7,275 nt of DNA from assembly GCA_022600695.1 (NCBI GenBank), contig JAHZJY010000310.1, positions 1 through 7,275 of the forward strand. The letters are read 5' to 3'. A program made the position numbers and the translations under genes. Shown one piece after another: positions 5,834 through 7,275 of this stretch. Origin of the DNA: Actinomycetes bacterium. Lineage in GTDB: Bacteria; Actinomycetota; Actinomycetes; Mycobacteriales; Mycobacteriaceae. The first letter of the stretch is position 1, and each line of letters begins with the position of its first letter. Under the pieces are notes generated by a model. It did no database searches, had not been told where the DNA came from, and saw nothing but the letters and a program-made list of their open reading frames with translations.

Positions 5834-6540
5834 GTCCCCAGGTAGATGGTCGCGGCGGACCGGCCACCGGTGATCGGGTTGTCGAACCAGACTGACCTGG
5901 CTTCGACATCGGTGAACACCGAGTCCAACAGTGCGGTGAACTCGTCGTCCGGGGGATCGTCGGACCACATGGCGAAAACGCCACCCGGGGTCAGCCGAGC
6001 GGCCGCCGATTGCAGGCCGCCGCGGGTGTAGAAGCCGGCGTGGGGTGCGTGCAGGACATGGCGGGGCGAGTGGTCGATATCGAGCAGGATCGCATCGTAG
6101 GTCCGGCCCGGTCGTTGCGGGTCGAAGCCCACGGCATCGGTGGCACCGGCGAAGAAATCCGCGCAGACGAGTGTGACTCGGTCATCGGCGGCCAGACCGG
6201 CGGTGTCCGGTATCAGGTTTCGCCGATTCCAGTCCAGAACCGCATCGGAGTACTCGATGACGGTCAGGGTGCGAATCCGACCGCAGCGCAATGCCTCCTG
6301 AGCTGTGTAACCAAGGCCGAGGCCGCCGATGACCACGTCCAGGTCCGTCCCCGGGGTGCGCGTCAGACCGAGGTGCGCCAACTCCCTCTCGGCGGCGGTG
6401 AACAGGCTCGACATGAGATGCTCGTCGCCGAGTTTGACCTCGTAGACGTCGGCGCCCACCGAGGGGACCAATCGGCGCCGCAGGCTGATCACGCCCATCG
6501 GCGTCTGCTTCCAGCCCAACTCCTCGAAACGCGCGCTCAC
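5818..6540 (-). CDS. spermidine-synthase-fold (SAM-dependent methyltransferase-like) protein
   Basis: From the GTG at 6540 this encodes 240 residues of the spermine/spermidine-synthase-like Rossmann family. The N-terminal beta region has LGWKQTPMGVISLRRR and VYEVKLGDEHLMSSLF. The SAM-type nucleotide loop is VVIGGLGLGYTAQEAL (about 69-84), followed by an acidic strand end (VIEYSDAVLDWNRR) and YDAILLDIDHSPRH at the position of the catalytic loop. True polyamine synthases have a DS(T/S)DP-type motif there, so putrescine aminopropylation is doubtful and the substrate is unknown. The frame is open to a GTG at 6618 with ATGs at 6606 and 6600. I prefer 6540 because a -10-like TACTGT (6553-6548) lies 7 bases upstream, fitting a leaderless start, and because family similarity seems to begin near SARFEELGW. 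It is convergent with the coiled-coil gene and divergent from the photolyase-like gene. Confidence 0.75.
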   Translation of the reverse strand: MSARFEELGWKQTPMGVISLRRRLVPSVGADVYEVKLGDEHLMSSLFTAAERELAHLGLTRTPGTDLDVVIGGLGLGYTAQEALRCGRIRTLTVIEYSDAVLDWNRRNLIPDTAGLAADDRVTLVCADFFAGATDAVGFDPQRPGRTYDAILLDIDHSPRHVLHAPHAGFYTRGGLQSAAARLTPGGVFAMWSDDPPDDEFTALLDSVFTDVEARSVWFDNPITGGRSAATIYLGTRPPP

Positions 6541-6547
6541 CGTAGTG

Positions 6548-6553
6548 ACAGTA
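6548..6553 (-). promoter_or_regulatory. -10 box for leaderless expression of the spermidine-synthase-like gene
   Basis: TACTGT on the minus strand matches TANNNT and ends 7 bases before the GTG at 6540, the usual distance to a transcription start. No Shine-Dalgarno sequence is visible for that GTG, and no good -35 is seen. Confidence 0.35.
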
Positions 6554-6599
6554 GTGGCCGTCCGGGTCCGCCCGACCGCCTCCGCCGCTGCCCTCGGCA

Positions 6600-6628
6600 T
6601 TGACATTCGCCGGGTCACCGGGCAGCGT
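6600..6628 (+). promoter_or_regulatory. possible promoter of the photolyase-like gene
   Basis: TTGACA (6600-6605) is a perfect -35 consensus. Seventeen bases on, CAGCGT (6623-6628) is a poor -10 (matching at positions 2 and 6). It ends 8 bases before the ATG at 6637, which lacks a ribosome-binding site, so a leaderless transcript is possible. Confidence 0.3.
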
Positions 6629-6636
6629 CACCGCCG

Positions 6637-7275
6637 ATGACGCCGCTGCGCCTGCCCGATCCGCCGCCCGCCGGCGCTGAACTGCACGACTGGGTGATGC
6701 GCTGGCTTGGCGAGCTGTGCGCGCCCGCGGCGCCCGATGCTCCGGCAACGATGACCGGACCGGCCACGCCCCACCGCGGCGGGCAGCGGGCCGCCGACGC
6801 GGCGCTGCAGGCCTATGACGTGCGGGGGTATGCGCGCCGGCGAAACAACGTCTGGCCGCCGGGCACCCGTGGTTCGTCGAGGCTGTCGCCGTATATCCGC
6901 CATGGCCTGCTGACCCTGCGCGAGGTGTGGGATCACGTCGGCGGTGGCCCGCCTGCCGATGTGACGAAGTTCCGCGACGAGCTGCGGTGGCAGGAATACG
7001 CGCGGCATCTCTACGCCCGCATGGGAACGGCGTCGCGTCGTTCGCTGCGATTCGGTGTCGGCGAACGCGCCGCCGACGGTGTGACGCCGGGGCCCGGTAA
7101 TCCGTGGGCGTCGTCCGCGCTCTGTCTGCAATCATCGTGGGCCGAACTGGTGGCCAACGGCTGGCTGACCAATCAGACCCGGATGTGGCTCGCCTCGCAC
7201 TGGAGTGTCCGGGCGGGGCTGGGCTGGCGCGACGGTGAGGACCTGATGTACCGCCATCTGCTGGATGGCTCGCGC
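6637..7275 (+). CDS. photolyase/cryptochrome FAD-binding-domain protein lacking the N-terminal antenna domain (3' truncated by window)
   Basis: The frame is open from the ATG at 6637 to the window end (213 codons), so the C-terminus is missing. Conserved photolyase FAD-domain segments follow in order: SSRLSPYIRHG (80-90), FRDELRWQEYARHLY (112-126), and ANGWLTNQTRMWLASHW...GWRDGEDLMYRHLLDGS (173-212). In photolyases these bind FAD and the DNA lesion. Usual class I proteins carry an alpha/beta antenna domain of well over 100 residues before this region. Here only about 75 residues precede it, and the frame has a stop at 6601-6603 and no earlier start codon. GWLTNQ replaces the common GWMHNR. 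The function may be light-driven DNA repair or a photolyase-derived role; it cannot be settled from this part. It is divergent from the spermidine-synthase-like gene. Confidence 0.85.
   Translation, partial: MTPLRLPDPPPAGAELHDWVMRWLGELCAPAAPDAPATMTGPATPHRGGQRAADAALQAYDVRGYARRRNNVWPPGTRGSSRLSPYIRHGLLTLREVWDHVGGGPPADVTKFRDELRWQEYARHLYARMGTASRRSLRFGVGERAADGVTPGPGNPWASSALCLQSSWAELVANGWLTNQTRMWLASHWSVRAGLGWRDGEDLMYRHLLDGSR

Noticed and set aside
6010..6603. Plus-strand 197-codon frame opposite the spermidine-synthase-like gene
   Set aside because: No recognisable domain, and it is antisense to a gene with clear motifs.
6182..7135. Minus-strand 317-codon frame (and the 6628-7131 frame) opposite the photolyase-like gene
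   Set aside because: Arg/Ala/Pro-rich shadow of the photolyase frame, which is real but has no stop inside the window.
1..7275. Search for mobile elements, tRNA, attachment sites or a new defence island
   Set aside because: Apart from VapBC there are no defence, transposase or integrase genes, no tRNA-like folds or long terminal repeats seen, and no obvious shift in base composition.

Overview
The window is high-GC DNA with frequent GTG and TTG starts, start/stop overlaps, apparently leaderless promoters, and proteins that resemble Mycobacterium tuberculosis Cmr (Rv1675c) and DsbF (Rv1677). It is most likely chromosomal DNA of a non-tuberculous mycobacterium (Mycobacterium/Mycolicibacterium) or a close relative. 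Family names and orthologies come from motif recognition and memory; no database search was run. I see no tRNA, rRNA, CRISPR array, insertion sequence, prophage or plasmid genes.

Layout. (1) Bases 1-572 (+) hold the C-terminal part of a MerA/lipoamide-dehydrogenase-like flavoprotein. (2) Convergent to it, 635-1372 (-) encodes a Crp/Fnr regulator closely resembling Cmr. (3) Divergent from the regulator, 1548-2108 (+) encodes a DsbF-like secreted thioredoxin-fold lipoprotein. It overlaps by TTGA with a CcdA-type membrane thiol transporter at 2105-2995 (+). (4) Stop-to-stop with ccdA is a secreted, cysteine-free YbaY-META protein (2988-3782, -). Upstream of it on the same strand lies a VapBC toxin-antitoxin operon (3877-4526, -). 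(5) After an intergenic region with a good SigA-type promoter comes an exported coiled-coil protein with a C-terminal LAS/M15-like peptidase-type domain (4813-5799, +). (6) Convergent to that is a spermidine-synthase-fold protein (5818-6540, -). Divergent from it is a photolyase/cryptochrome-like protein that lacks the usual antenna domain and runs off the window (6637-7275, +).

How the genes may work together. The clearest functional unit is cmr / dsbF-ccdA. A cAMP-linked regulator faces a two-gene operon in which the membrane protein could pass reducing equivalents from cytoplasmic thioredoxin to the secreted thiol enzyme. The truncated disulfide-reductase-like flavoprotein beside the regulator may be thematically related, but it is convergent and so not co-transcribed. 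The YbaY-META protein and the coiled-coil peptidase-like protein point to the cell envelope. VapBC is a self-contained module. The last pair shares a short divergent control region, but a joint pathway cannot be read from the sequence.

I found no complete new system. The best leads are the DsbF-CcdA pairing under Cmr, the coiled-coil/LAS hybrid, the antenna-less photolyase, and the divergently placed 7-bp repeats in the cmr-dsbF control region.
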